Positions 53,653 through 62,886 of a stretch of DNA of 64,000 bases are shown one piece after another; position 1 is the stretch's first letter; each line of letters starts with the position of its first letter. The DNA comes from Leucobacter denitrificans (lineage in GTDB: Bacteria > Actinomycetota > Actinomycetes > Actinomycetales > Microbacteriaceae). The position numbers were made by a program, and so were the translations under genes. The notes under the pieces were generated by a model. It was not told where the DNA came from. It saw only the letters and a list, made by a program, of their open reading frames with translations, and made no database searches. The stretch lies in assembly GCF_014396385.1 (NCBI RefSeq), contig NZ_CP060716.1, forward strand, positions 1,860,001 through 1,924,000, written 5' to 3'.

Positions 53653-55023
53653 TCACACGTGGGAGCTATCGGTCTCGCGCACAATCGGCACCTTGCGCCA
53701 CGGCACCTTGCGCGGCTCAGCATCGTGAGACGGCAGCTGAAAATCGAACCGTGACTTCACGGCAAGAATGATGAGCAGCAGCCAACCGCTCTCGATCAAT
53801 ATGCGGCTCTCCGCGAGCGACTGAATGACCAGGGCGACCATGAGGAGGAACGGCCAAATCGCACTCGTAGCATAGGGGAGGGCGGGGCCGAAGCCGCGAC
53901 GCGGCTGATCCACCGCGCGAAACCACACACGCAACAGCGTAAGCACCACGAGCGGCGCGAACACGAGCACCCCAACGATGCCGAGCTGCAACCACACATC
54001 AAGCCACGCATTGTGCGCACTCATGACCTGAATGCCGCCCTGCTGATCGAGTGACTCGAACGGCTCGACCCACGGCGCCCAATAGCTCACCCAGCCCCAA
54101 CCGAACCACGGCCGCTGCTGCGCGAGCTCGATGACCTTCTCCCACGTCTCGAGACGGCCCGTCATGTCGCTGCTCTTGCCGAGCAAGCCAAACACGAAGC
54201 CGCGCGCGAACAGCACCGTCGCCGTGATCGCAGCGATGAGGGCCGCGCCCGTGATGTAAACCGGCAGGCGCCGCTCGGGGCCAATGCGTCTCGCCCAAAT
54301 GACGAACGCGAGAGCGACGGTCACCGCCGCGAGTGCGACCGTCACCGTTGCGGATCGCGTCAGCGCAAGCGTCAGTACTGCCATCGCAACCCAGAACCAC
54401 CCTGTGAGCCGCGAGACGAGCCCCGCGCGGAGTTGGACCACGAACACGATGAGCGCGATGAGCCCCACAAATCCGAAGAGCGTGGACGAGCCGAGCAGGC
54501 CCTGGATCGGGCCACCCTCGAAGAGGAGATCGCGACTCCAATAGAGGAGCTTCGGGGTCTTGCCCTCGGGCACCTCCTGCCACCAGGGGAGGAGCGGTTC
54601 TCGGATAAACAGCGAGACCCAGAGCTCGAACGCGAACGAAAGACCGATCACGTACCTGAGCGCGCTGCTCAGCGTTCGGAGCATCTCGTGCCACGTGAGA
54701 ATGAACGCGAGCACCACCGCGAGTACCGTCGTTGCGATCTGGGCGAGGTTGCCAAGCACACTTTCGAAGCGGTACTGCGACCAGAAGGTCGACAGGAGCG
54801 CGAGGATTAAAAACCAGTAGATCGGCGAAGGAAGTCGGTACCAGCGGAAGCGCTCTGGCTTGAGCTTGAGGAACATCACGACGCCCGTAGCGACGAGAGC
54901 TACTGCGCAAATAAGGAACCCAGTCCAGTCGAGCAGGTTGCGTACAGCGTTCGTCGAGATCATAAAGACGAAAGCAATGATCGCGTACGCGCCAACGCCA
55001 AGCCTGGTCTTGCTATTCGCCAT
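53653..55023 (-). CDS. O-antigen ligase / polymerase (WaaL/Wzy-like) membrane protein
   Basis: A 456-residue protein with about 11 membrane helices. A large loop between later helices holds KSSDMTGRLETWEKVIELAQ and QQRPWFGWGWVSYW, then SAHNAWLDVWLQLGIVGVLV, which is the Wzy_C-type signature with arginine and histidine used on lipid-linked glycans. It would act on the outer face of the membrane. The ATG at 55023 was preferred; the frame is open to 55053. It should work with the glycan locus at 17-42 kb, though it is 11 kb away. Confidence 0.85.
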   Translation of the reverse strand: MANSKTRLGVGAYAIIAFVFMISTNAVRNLLDWTGFLICAVALVATGVVMFLKLKPERFRWYRLPSPIYWFLILALLSTFWSQYRFESVLGNLAQIATTVLAVVLAFILTWHEMLRTLSSALRYVIGLSFAFELWVSLFIREPLLPWWQEVPEGKTPKLLYWSRDLLFEGGPIQGLLGSSTLFGFVGLIALIVFVVQLRAGLVSRLTGWFWVAMAVLTLALTRSATVTVALAAVTVALAFVIWARRIGPERRLPVYITGAALIAAITATVLFARGFVFGLLGKSSDMTGRLETWEKVIELAQQRPWFGWGWVSYWAPWVEPFESLDQQGGIQVMSAHNAWLDVWLQLGIVGVLVFAPLVVLTLLRVWFRAVDQPRRGFGPALPYATSAIWPFLLMVALVIQSLAESRILIESGWLLLIILAVKSRFDFQLPSHDAEPRKVPWRKVPIVRETDSSHV

Positions 55024-55052
55024 ACCTGCAATGGTAGAGCACCGCATATACA

Positions 55053-55089
55053 ACGGCCGGTCGCCTTTCGAGTGAAGACGACCGGCCGT
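55053..55089 (-). terminator. Terminator-like hairpin after aspC
   Basis: ACGGCCGGTCG (55053-55063) pairs perfectly with CGACCGGCCGT (55079-55089). It lies between the aspC stop at 55115 and the next gene's start. Only a weak T-rich stretch (TTGTATAT) follows on the minus strand. Confidence 0.7.
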
Positions 55090-55114
55090 GAAGCTCTTGC
55101 TTGCGAGTGGCTGG

Positions 55115-56317
55115 CTACTCGGCGAGGAGTTGCTGGATGCGGCGGATACCCTCTACGAGTGCCTCGTCGCCGAGCGCGTAGCTGAAGCGCAGGTACCCCG
55201 AGGGGCCGAAGGCCTCACCAGGAACCGCTGCAACCTCGGCCTTCGAGAGGATGAGGTCTGCGAGTTCGAGAGAGGTCGTCGGGGTGACGCCGTGAATCTC
55301 GCGGCCAAGCGCACCCGTCACATCGACGTAGGCGTAGAACGCGCCCTCGGGTGTCGGGCAGTTGAAGCCAGGCACCTTATTGAGCTCTGCAACAATGAGG
55401 CTGCGTCGGCGATCAAACGCCTGGCGGAACTCCTCGACCGGCTCCTGCGGGCCGTCGAGAGCTGCCGCCGCCGCGATCTGCGCAATGTTGTTGATGTTCG
55501 AGGTCATGTGCGACTGCAGGTTTGCGACGCCCTTCACGATGTCTGCAGGGGCGATGAGCCAACCGATGCGCCAGCCGGTCATCGCGTATGTTTTCGCGAC
55601 ACCGTTGACGAGGATCGTGTTATTTGCGAGCTCGGGAACTGCTTCGACGATCGAGAGTGCGCGCACGCCGTCGTAGGTGAGGTTCTGGTAAATCTCATCG
55701 CTCACGACGAGCAGGTCGTGCTTGAGCGCCCACTCACCAATCGCCTTCGTCTCGGACGGGGAGTACACAGCCCCCGTCGGGTTAGAAGGGGAGCAGAAGA
55801 GCAGCGCCTTCGTGCGGTCGGTACGAGCAGCCTCGAGCTGTTCGACGGTGACCTTGTATCCCTGATCCGCCCCCGCGAAGACCTCTACTGCTTTGCCGTC
55901 GGCGAGCATGATTTCTTCTGAATAGCTCGTCCAGTAAGGAGCGGGGAGGATGACCTCATCGCCCGGGTCGAGGATCGCCTGGAATGCCGAGTACACGGCG
56001 TGCTTGCCGCCGTTCGTGACAACTACCTGGCTGGCATCGATGTCGAGGCCTGAATCGCGCTTCGTCTTGCGCACAATAGCTTCGCGGAGCACCGGCAACC
56101 CGACAGCGGGGGTGTACCGGAAATTCTTGGGGTCGTCGAGTGCCGCCCGGGCCGCGTCGACAACGTGTGCCGGTGTCGCAAAGTCGGGCTCGCCGGCCGC
56201 ATAGCTAATGACCGGTCGACCATCGGCCTGGAGTGCCTTTGCCTTCGCATCAACCTTCAAGGTTGCCGACTCGGCGATAGCTGAAATCTTCTTCGAAAGG
56301 CGCGTATTTGTGCTCAC
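55115..56317 (-). CDS. aspC: Aspartate aminotransferase (class I PLP)
   Basis: A 400-residue aminotransferase of the AAT-I-gamma type. It shows [87 protein letters not shown], the PLP lysine in [16 protein letters not shown] near 238, and YLRFSYAL with the substrate-binding arginine. The GTG at 56317 starts the usual N-terminus. The aspC/tRNA-Trp/secE/nusG neighbourhood is common in actinobacteria. It makes oxaloacetate or aspartate, the latter the NadB substrate. Confidence 0.93.
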   Translation of the reverse strand: MSTNTRLSKKISAIAESATLKVDAKAKALQADGRPVISYAAGEPDFATPAHVVDAARAALDDPKNFRYTPAVGLPVLREAIVRKTKRDSGLDIDASQVVVTNGGKHAVYSAFQAILDPGDEVILPAPYWTSYSEEIMLADGKAVEVFAGADQGYKVTVEQLEAARTDRTKALLFCSPSNPTGAVYSPSETKAIGEWALKHDLLVVSDEIYQNLTYDGVRALSIVEAVPELANNTILVNGVAKTYAMTGWRIGWLIAPADIVKGVANLQSHMTSNINNIAQIAAAAALDGPQEPVEEFRQAFDRRRSLIVAELNKVPGFNCPTPEGAFYAYVDVTGALGREIHGVTPTTSLELADLILSKAEVAAVPGEAFGPSGYLRFSYALGDEALVEGIRRIQQLLAE

Positions 56318-56512
56318 ACGAAATAGCCTACTCCGCCCGCGTGCCGCACTCTATCCCCTGCCGAATCCGCTCGGTGATCGGAGGGCCAAATACCCTCCGA
56401 TGGAGGGAGGAGAATTTTTGGTTTAATTTTTGTCCATATTAGGGTTTGCTCTCGTTGTTGCGCGGATTCATAGAGTCCGCGTCCCCTTATACGAAATCGG
56501 TATTCACCCCTA

Positions 56513-57991
56513 ATGTTGCAGAAAAAGTACGACGATCAGGTCTCTCCCGAAACCTCGGTGGGACTCACTAAGGCGACGAAGAAGCTCCGCCCGCGCCACG
56601 TCACGATGATCACCCTCGGTGGCATCATCGGTGCGAGCCTCTTCGTGGGCTCGGGCAACGTGATCCGCTCGGTCGGCCCCGCCGCGATCATCTCGTACCT
56701 TATCGGCGGCCTGCTCGTCTTTCTCGCGATGCGCATGCTCGGTGAGATGGCGGCCGCGCGCCCGGCGATCGGCTCGTTCATGGAGTACGCACGCGTCGGC
56801 CTCGGCAACTGGGCTGCCTACCTCGTGGGCTGGCTCTACTGGTACTTCTGGGTGGGTGTGCTCGCTTACGAAGCGGTGCTCGGTGGCGAGACGCTCGGGG
56901 AGTGGTTCCCACAGGTGCCCGCGTGGGGTTGGTCGCTTGCGCTGCTCGCGATATTCATCGGCACGAACCTCATCTCGGTGCGTACCTTCGGCGAGGTCGA
57001 GTTCTGGCTCGCAAGCATCAAGGTTGCAGCGATCGTGGTCTTCCTCGGTGCTGGTGTGCTCTTCGCGCTCGGCTGGTGGCCAGAGTCGAACTTCTCAGTG
57101 CCAAACCTCTGGGAGCACGGCGGCTTCGCGCCGAACGGCCTCGGCGTTGCTGTCACAGGTGTTGCTCTCGTGATCTTCTCGTACTTCGGCACCGAAATCG
57201 CGGTTATGGCTGCGGCTGAGTCAGAGGATCCAGCAAAGGGCATCAAGCAGGCAACCTCGACCGTCATCTGGCGTATTCTGCTCTTCTTCGTTGGCGCGGT
57301 GCTCATCATCGTGACGATCGTTCCGTGGGACGAGCTGCCAGAGCCGACGAGCGTCGCAACAGCGCCGTTCACCTACGTGTTCTCGCTCTTCGGTCTTCCC
57401 GGCGCCGCTGCGGTTATGCAGCTCATCATCTTCACCGCTGTGATCTCGGTGCTCAACTCGGGTCTCTACTCGGCATCGCGTATGTTCTCGGCGCTCGGCG
57501 AGCAGGGCTTCGCGCCCCGCATCGTTGCGAAGAAGGCGAAGAACGGCGTGCCAGTCGCGGCGCTGCTCGCATCGACGATCGGCGGGGTGGTTGCGACCAT
57601 CGTGAACTACGTCGCACCAAGCTCGGGAATCTTCGACTTCATCATGAACTCGGCTGGTCTCGTGGCTCTCTTCGTCTACGTGTTCATCGCGCTCACGCAG
57701 ATGCGTATGCGCCAGAAGATGACGCCAGAAGAGGTCAAGGGTCTGAAGCTCAAGATGTGGCTGCACCCATGGCTCAACATCCTGCTCATCGTTGCAATCA
57801 TCGGTGTGCTTGTCATCATGCTCATGTCAGAAAGCGGCCGCACTCAGGTGTGGACGAGCCTCATCGCGACCGCTGTGCTCGTTGCGTTCTGGCCGCTCGT
57901 GCGTCGTAATCTCAAGAAGCGGGGCCCGGTTGCCCCTGAGAACACTGACGCGATCTCAGTTCGACAAGACGAGGTGGATCGCGTAAAGTAA
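56513..57991 (+). CDS. Amino acid permease, APC superfamily (GabP/AnsP-like)
   Basis: A 492-residue transporter with 12 predicted helices. HVTMITLGGIIGASLFVGSG is the conserved helix 1 unwound region, AARPAIGSFMEYARVGLG follows helix 2, FSYFGTEIAVMAAAESEDP is the helix 6 motif with the EDP turn, and SGLYSASRMFSALGEQGFAP is the helix 8 region. These fit the AAT family (GABA, asparagine or aromatic substrates). ATG at 56513. The upstream 195 bp is shared with aspC in the divergent direction. Substrate uncertain. Confidence 0.88.
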   Translation: MLQKKYDDQVSPETSVGLTKATKKLRPRHVTMITLGGIIGASLFVGSGNVIRSVGPAAIISYLIGGLLVFLAMRMLGEMAAARPAIGSFMEYARVGLGNWAAYLVGWLYWYFWVGVLAYEAVLGGETLGEWFPQVPAWGWSLALLAIFIGTNLISVRTFGEVEFWLASIKVAAIVVFLGAGVLFALGWWPESNFSVPNLWEHGGFAPNGLGVAVTGVALVIFSYFGTEIAVMAAAESEDPAKGIKQATSTVIWRILLFFVGAVLIIVTIVPWDELPEPTSVATAPFTYVFSLFGLPGAAAVMQLIIFTAVISVLNSGLYSASRMFSALGEQGFAPRIVAKKAKNGVPVAALLASTIGGVVATIVNYVAPSSGIFDFIMNSAGLVALFVYVFIALTQMRMRQKMTPEEVKGLKLKMWLHPWLNILLIVAIIGVLVIMLMSESGRTQVWTSLIATAVLVAFWPLVRRNLKKRGPVAPENTDAISVRQDEVDRVK

Positions 57992-58001
57992 ACGATAGGC
58001 A

Positions 58002-58054
58002 TTGACTTCTGCCATGATCGATCGTGCCCAAAGCATGATCTTGGCGGAAGTCAA
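58002..58054 (+). terminator. Terminator-like hairpin after the permease
   Basis: Arms at 58002-58019 (TTGACTTCTGCCATGATC) and 58037-58054 (GATCTTGGCGGAAGTCAA) pair at 16 of 18 positions. It begins 10 nt after the permease stop and ends 8 nt before tRNA-Trp. Confidence 0.65.
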
Positions 58055-58062
58055 ACCTATTT

Positions 58063-58138
58063 AGGGTGGTGGCGCAATTGGTAGCGCAACGGTCTCCAAA
58101 ACCGTAGGTTGCAGGTTCGAGTCCTGTCCGCCCTGCCA
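58063..58138 (+). tRNA. tRNA-Trp (anticodon CCA)
   Basis: The acceptor arm AGGGTGG (58063-58069) pairs with CCGCCCT (58128-58134), one G-T. The anticodon arm CGGTCTCCAAAACCG places CCA at the loop centre. The T arm GCAGGTTCGAGTCCTGT is canonical, with discriminator G and an encoded CCA end. Position before secE is the usual actinobacterial arrangement. Confidence 0.97.
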
Positions 58139-58177
58139 CTCCCGGGCCGTACACCCGGGACACTGAAAGGACATCCG

Positions 58178-58441
58178 ATGAGCAGCTCAGAAATCGCTGA
58201 GAACGACGGAAACGTCGGCCCCGCGAAAGACGACCGCAAGCGCGGTTTCTTCGGCCGCATCATCCTGTTTATTCAGCAGGTTATTTCAGAGCTGAAGAAG
58301 GTCACGACTCCGACCCGCAAGGAGCTCATTAACTTCACGCTCGTGGTGCTCGCGTTCGTCGTCATCATGATGGCGATCGTGTTCGGCCTCGACAAGCTGT
58401 TTAGCTTCCTCACTATTTTCCTGTTCGGCTCGTCGGTGTAA
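58178..58441 (+). CDS. secE: Preprotein translocase subunit SecE
   Basis: An 87-residue single-span membrane protein. A charged N-terminus of about 25 residues is followed by FFGRIILFIQQVISELKKVT, PTRKELINFTLVVLAFVVIM and one long helix, which is the SecE core that clamps SecY. The ATG at 58178 was chosen because AAAGGAC lies upstream. The frame extends to 58109 inside the tRNA. It is 47 nt before nusG. Confidence 0.95.
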   Translation: MSSSEIAENDGNVGPAKDDRKRGFFGRIILFIQQVISELKKVTTPTRKELINFTLVVLAFVVIMMAIVFGLDKLFSFLTIFLFGSSV

Positions 58442-58488
58442 CCGGCCAGCCGATCCACACCCCGCACACGTAAGAAGGCACCGTTCAG

Positions 58489-59313
58489 ATGACGCCCGAG
58501 AACAACTCACCCGAGGCCGAGCTCGACGCAGCACTCGATGCGCTCGCGCACGCAGCTGACCCCGAGGTTGACGCAGCAGTTGACGACGCTCTCGAGATCG
58601 ACTCCGCGGCAGAGGCCGACGCAGCAGCGAGCGCGATTGTTGATTCGGCCGCTGAGGAGACCGCGGCTGAGGACTCAGCCGACGAAGCAGAGTCTGCGGA
58701 AGATCCGTACAAGGCGTTTAAGAAGGACCTGCGTCGTCGCCCGGGTAAGTGGTACGTGATCCACACCTACGCTGGCTACGAGCGCAAGGTGAAGTCGAAC
58801 CTCTGGAACCGCCGTGAGGTTATGGGTGCTGTTGACGACATCCATGAGATTCAGGTGCCCATGGAAGAGGTCATGGAGGTCAAGAACGGCCAGCGCAAGA
58901 TGGTGACCCGCGTGCGTATTCCGGGTTACGTGCTCGTGCGCATGAACCTCACCGAGAGCACCTGGTCTGTTGTGCGCCACACCCCTGGTGTGACTGGCTT
59001 CGTGGGCAACGCTCACAACCCAGTGCCGCTGCGCCTCAACGAGGCATTCGAGATGCTCAAGAGCACTGTCGAGTTTGAGCCCACCGACACCCAGAAGGGC
59101 AAGGCTGCCGCAAACGCAGTTGCTCAGGGTCAGGTCGAGATCGACTTCGAGATTGGTGAGACCATCACCATCAAGTCGGGCTCGTTCGAGGGCCTCGCAG
59201 GCACCATCAGCGAGATCAACCCGGCGTCGGGCAAGCTCACCGTGCTTGTTTCGCTGTTTGAGCGTGAAACCCCGGTCGAGCTTGGCTTCGACCAGGTCAC
59301 CAAGATGGTGTGA
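58489..59313 (+). CDS. nusG: Transcription termination/antitermination factor NusG
   Basis: A 274-residue NusG. The first about 75 residues are an acidic, alanine-rich extension typical of actinobacteria. The NGN domain starts at KWYVIHTYAGYERKVKSNL, with IPGYVLVRMNL and RHTPGVTGFVGN. The KOW domain is near the end with FEIGETITIKSGSFEGLAG and EINPASGKLTVLVSLFERE. It links RNA polymerase to ribosome or Rho. rplK, which nearly always follows nusG, is absent. The next gene is an acyltransferase that overlaps the stop by 4 nt. Confidence 0.96.
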   Translation: MTPENNSPEAELDAALDALAHAADPEVDAAVDDALEIDSAAEADAAASAIVDSAAEETAAEDSADEAESAEDPYKAFKKDLRRRPGKWYVIHTYAGYERKVKSNLWNRREVMGAVDDIHEIQVPMEEVMEVKNGQRKMVTRVRIPGYVLVRMNLTESTWSVVRHTPGVTGFVGNAHNPVPLRLNEAFEMLKSTVEFEPTDTQKGKAAANAVAQGQVEIDFEIGETITIKSGSFEGLAGTISEINPASGKLTVLVSLFERETPVELGFDQVTKMV

Positions 59314-60446
59314 CCCTGAGCGGGTTACCAACTCTCACTAAAACGCGTGTTGCCCTTTGGGACAACGCGCGTTTTGTGCTCATCGTGCTCGTCGTGGTGG
59401 GCCACATGGTTTCAACCGTGCGCACCGACACCGCGCTCGGCTTCGGCCTCTACGCCTACATCTATCTCTTCCACATGCCCGCGATGATTCTGCTCTCGGG
59501 GGTGTTCGCGAAACCCGCGGTGAACCCGAAGGCGATCAAGTCGACGGTGCAGCTCCTCGTCGTTTGGCTCGTGTGGGAGGGAATCTGGGCCGTTATTCAC
59601 GCGGTCGTCGAGCAGAAGGCCCTCTCGAAGAACTTCCTCGTGAGCCCTGCCTGGACACTCTGGTTTCTCGTCACGCTCGCAACCATGCGCGTGCTGCTGC
59701 CCTACATCGCGAGGCTCCGGCATCCACTGCTCGTATCGATCGGGTTGGCGCTTATCGCGCCGCTGTTCGAGGGCATCGGCGTGCACTTCTCTTCCGCGCG
59801 CACGCTCGCGTTCCTGCCGTTCTTCGTCGTCGGGTGGCTTGCGCGCGAGCGCGGCTGGCTTACCGGCGAGTGGTTCTTGAAGCCACACATTCGCGCGCGA
59901 GCCTGGGCGTGGGCGCTGCTCGGCGGGGTCGCCGCACTGTTCTCGCTCGCTCCCGGTGGCTTCAAAGAGTTCTGGCGCATCGACAGGTGGCTCACGCACC
60001 GCGACAGCTATTCGTGGATGTTCGAGCACGCCCCCATCGGGTCATTCGGCCCTTCCGGTGACGGGTTCGTGGGGTGGATCGGCTTCGCCATCTCCGGCCT
60101 ACTCATTTCACTGATACTGCTCGCTGTCGCTGCGGCGATGACCCTCGCCGTGCTGCTCGTCGTACCTAGGTCGCACTCGGCGATCACTGTGTGGGGTGCG
60201 CACACCCTCTACGTGTACCTGCTCCACGGGGTAGTGGTGTGGTTCTTGCGCGAGAGCGGGTTCATTGACCTGGTGGGTGAACTTGGGTGGATCGGCGTGG
60301 TCGTACTCTCCCTGCTCGCGACCGGCCTTGCAGTTGTGCTTTCAATGCGCTGGGTAACACGGGTGTTTCGCGTGATTATCGAGCCGAAGTTCGATTGGCT
60401 GCTGCAGAAGGAACAGAGGGAAGAAGAGCCCAAACCCGTCGGATAG
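59310..60446 (+). CDS. Acyltransferase-3 family membrane protein
   Basis: A 378-residue protein with about ten helices. LWDNARFVLIVLVVVGHMVS gives the conserved arginine and histidine of the family, and YIYLFHMPAMILLSGVFA the helix 2 motif. The C-terminal helices contain YVYLLHGVVVWFL. There is no SGNH domain. The GTG at 59310 overlaps the nusG stop (GTGA); a start after the hairpin at 59375 would lose the conserved arginine helix. Similar to fucose-4-O-acetylase-like (YcfT) enzymes. A role in glycan or lipid acylation is inferred. Confidence 0.82.
   Translation: MTLSGLPTLTKTRVALWDNARFVLIVLVVVGHMVSTVRTDTALGFGLYAYIYLFHMPAMILLSGVFAKPAVNPKAIKSTVQLLVVWLVWEGIWAVIHAVVEQKALSKNFLVSPAWTLWFLVTLATMRVLLPYIARLRHPLLVSIGLALIAPLFEGIGVHFSSARTLAFLPFFVVGWLARERGWLTGEWFLKPHIRARAWAWALLGGVAALFSLAPGGFKEFWRIDRWLTHRDSYSWMFEHAPIGSFGPSGDGFVGWIGFAISGLLISLILLAVAAAMTLAVLLVVPRSHSAITVWGAHTLYVYLLHGVVVWFLRESGFIDLVGELGWIGVVVLSLLATGLAVVLSMRWVTRVFRVIIEPKFDWLLQKEQREEEPKPVG
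59340..59375 (+). terminator. Terminator-like hairpin inside the start of the acyltransferase gene
   Basis: AAAACGCGTGTTG (59340-59352) pairs with CAACGCGCGTTTT (59363-59375), one G-T; CCC and GGG inside the loop can extend the stem, and the 3' arm itself ends in four T. It lies 27 nt after the nusG stop but within codons 11-22 of the overlapping acyltransferase frame. Confidence 0.7.
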
Positions 60447-60721
60447 TTACTGGCGGCATTCACGCTCAGGCGAAAATCAAGCACCATACGAAGACTTTTT
60501 CGCTGAGAGTGCGCGTGATGCTCAAAGTTCGCCTGAAGCTACACGCCGATGTTGTGGGCACCAGACAGTGTGTTTGGCCCTGTAGGCAGAATGTGTCTGA
60601 ATTGTGATGCATTGAGCCTCGAAGGCGGTACACTCACCAGTACCATTGCACATAGTAGATGGGTGCTTGTTGCCTATCACTGACCGATGAATCAATGATG
60701 ACTCGACCGGAAGGAACATAG

Positions 60722-61906
60722 ATGTTCTCACGATCCACCAAGCGCCTGAAGCGCTCGGCGGCAATCGCTGCAATCGCAGCCTCGGCCGCACTCGTACTTT
60801 CGAGCTGCTCGGGCGGACTCGCCTCGGGCGGCGATGAAGGCGAAGAAGAGACTGGCCCCATCAAGATCGGCATGCTCGCACCGTTCTCGGGTTCGGAAGC
60901 CGCTTTTGGCGATTACATGAAGTTCGGCGCTCAGCTCGCCATCAACGAGATCAACGCAGACGGTGGCATCGACGGGCGCGAGCTCGAGCTCATCACTGAA
61001 GACGACGCGTGTGACGCGACGGCCTCGGTCGCCGCAGCGCAGAAGGTCGTCACCGCTGGCGTCGTAGCTTCGGTTGGCGGCTACTGCTCGGGCGCAACGC
61101 TCCCGACCCTGCCGATCTTCGCAGAGGCAAACGTTCCCATGGTGATCCCGGCCGCGAACTCGAACGCGCTCGTGGGCCAGGGTGCATTCATGATCAACGG
61201 CACGGGCGCACAGCAGGCAGAAGCCGCGCTCACGTTCGCCAAGCAAGAGGGCGCAACCCGCGTGGCAGTGCTCAACGACCAGACCGACTACTCGAAGGAC
61301 CTCGCGGTGACCTTCATCGGCGACGCTGAGGCAGATGGCAGCGTCGAGATCGTGCTCGACGGTGCAGTGAACCCCGCTGACAAGGACTTCTCGGCAAACG
61401 TGAAGAGCGTCACTGACTCGGATCCAGACTTCGTGTTTTGGACGGGCTACTACCAGGCCGGTGGCCTGCTTGCTCGTCAGCTGCGCGAGGCAGGCTACGA
61501 GGGCCCACTGCTCGTAGGCGACGGCACCGTTGACGCACAGTTCGCTGCGATCGCGGGCGACGGCTTCACCGAGAACGTATTCGGCACCTTCACCAAGACC
61601 CCTGACATGCTCGAGGGTGCAGACCAGTGGATCGCCGACTACCAGGAGGTATCGGGCGGAGCGGATCCCGGCCCCTACTCGATTCAAGCATATGACGCAG
61701 TGCGCGTCGTTGCGCAGGGCATGAAGGACGCGGGAACCACCGAGGGTACCGCAGTGCACGAGGCGATCGGAGCGATCGACGGCCTCGAGCTCTCCTCAGG
61801 GCCGCTGAAGTTCACCGACGAGGGCACCCTCACCGGTGGCGGCTTCGTCATCGTGACGGTCGGCCCAGAGGGCGACTTCATTCTGCACGACGACCTGCAG
61901 GGCTAA
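60722..61906 (+). CDS. livJ: Branched-chain amino acid ABC transporter binding lipoprotein
   Basis: A 394-residue type I solute-binding protein. The signal is basic, hydrophobic, and ends in the lipobox VLSSC (about residues 25-29), so it is lipid-anchored. The mature domain opens with PIKIGMLAPFSGSEAAFGDY, and GGIDGRELELITEDDACDAT, SVGGYCSGATLPTLPIFAEA and FWTGYYQAGGLLARQLREAG are Peripla_BP_6 motifs. livH and livM follow. The substrate is probably leucine, isoleucine or valine, but other amides are possible for this family. Confidence 0.9.
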   Translation: MFSRSTKRLKRSAAIAAIAASAALVLSSCSGGLASGGDEGEEETGPIKIGMLAPFSGSEAAFGDYMKFGAQLAINEINADGGIDGRELELITEDDACDATASVAAAQKVVTAGVVASVGGYCSGATLPTLPIFAEANVPMVIPAANSNALVGQGAFMINGTGAQQAEAALTFAKQEGATRVAVLNDQTDYSKDLAVTFIGDAEADGSVEIVLDGAVNPADKDFSANVKSVTDSDPDFVFWTGYYQAGGLLARQLREAGYEGPLLVGDGTVDAQFAAIAGDGFTENVFGTFTKTPDMLEGADQWIADYQEVSGGADPGPYSIQAYDAVRVVAQGMKDAGTTEGTAVHEAIGAIDGLELSSGPLKFTDEGTLTGGGFVIVTVGPEGDFILHDDLQG

Positions 61907-61917
61907 CGGCGCTGGTC

Positions 61918-61951
61918 GGGTGGGGAGATCACACAGTGGATCTCCCCACCC
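61918..61951 (+). terminator. Perfect hairpin between livJ and livH
   Basis: GGGTGGGGAGATC (61918-61930) pairs with all 13 bases of GATCTCCCCACCC (61939-61951) around ACACAGTG, 12 nt after livJ. No T-run. It probably protects or partly terminates mRNA so that the binding protein is made in excess. Confidence 0.7.
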
Positions 61952-61990
61952 GTACGTCCGTGACCACCTGAACCGAGAGGCACCCTCGCA

Positions 61991-62884
61991 ATGTTTCAAC
62001 TCATCTGGAACGGCCTGTTCGTCGGCTCGTTCTACGCGCTCGTCGCGATCGGCTACAGCATGGTGTACGGCATCATCAAACTGCTGAACTTCGCACACGG
62101 CGACATCTATATGCTCGGCGCATTCTTGTCGTTCGTCGTGCTCGGCGGCATGACCGGCATTCTTGGCATCGGCAATTTACCGATCCTGCTGCTCGTGCTC
62201 CTCATCGCAATGCTCCTCACCGGTGGCCTCGGCGTGCTCATCGAGCGCGTCGCGTATCGGCCGCTGCGTGGCAGCCCCAGACTTTCTGTGCTCATCACTG
62301 CGGTGGGCGTTTCGTTCACCCTTGAGTACGCAGTACGCCAGATTTGGGGGCCAAACCCGAAGGTGTTCCCGATCCGACTCTCTGGTGACCCCATCGAAAT
62401 TCTCGGCGCACGAATCACGGTGCCCCAGATCGTGCTTATGGCCGTAGCGGGTCTGTTGATGTGGATCTTGCAGCGCTACATCATGCACACCCGCGAAGGC
62501 CGTGCAATGCGTGCCATCGCCCTCGATCAAAAAGCTTCGCTGCTCATGGGCGTGAACGTGAACAAGGTGATCTCGCGCACATTCTTCATCGGATCAGCGC
62601 TCGCGGGCGCCGCCGGTGTGATGGCGGCGGCGTATTACGGATCCATCGACTTTCTCATGGGCTTCGTGATCGGGCTGAAAGCCTTCACCGCGGCGGTGAT
62701 CGGCGGCATCGGCAATCTCTACGGTGCGATGCTTGGCGGTCTCGTGCTCGGGCTACTCGAATCGTTCGGCACGAACTTCTTCGGGGGAGAGTGGCGCGAC
62801 GTCTTCGCGTTCGGCTTCCTCATTCTGTTCCTCACCTTCAGGCCCACCGGCATTCTCGGTGAGCGCGTCGTAGAGAGGGTGTGA
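61991..62884 (+). CDS. livH: Branched-chain amino acid ABC permease LivH
   Basis: A 297-residue permease with about eight helices. SFYALVAIGYSMVYGIIKLL and NFAHGDIYMLGAFLSF at the start, MRAIALDQKASLLMGVNVNK with the coupling-loop pattern, and KAFTAAVIGGIGNLYGAMLG are typical of LivH. It begins 84 nt after livJ and lies 2 nt before livM. The last residues RPTGILGERVVERV match the family end. Confidence 0.94.
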   Translation: MFQLIWNGLFVGSFYALVAIGYSMVYGIIKLLNFAHGDIYMLGAFLSFVVLGGMTGILGIGNLPILLLVLLIAMLLTGGLGVLIERVAYRPLRGSPRLSVLITAVGVSFTLEYAVRQIWGPNPKVFPIRLSGDPIEILGARITVPQIVLMAVAGLLMWILQRYIMHTREGRAMRAIALDQKASLLMGVNVNKVISRTFFIGSALAGAAGVMAAAYYGSIDFLMGFVIGLKAFTAAVIGGIGNLYGAMLGGLVLGLLESFGTNFFGGEWRDVFAFGFLILFLTFRPTGILGERVVERV

Positions 62885-62886
62885 CC

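Noticed and set aside
60447..60721. Search for a promoter or small gene before livJ
   Set aside because: A TTGTGA and a TACACT element are present, but the spacing of 21 bp is too long. No convincing frame or hairpin.
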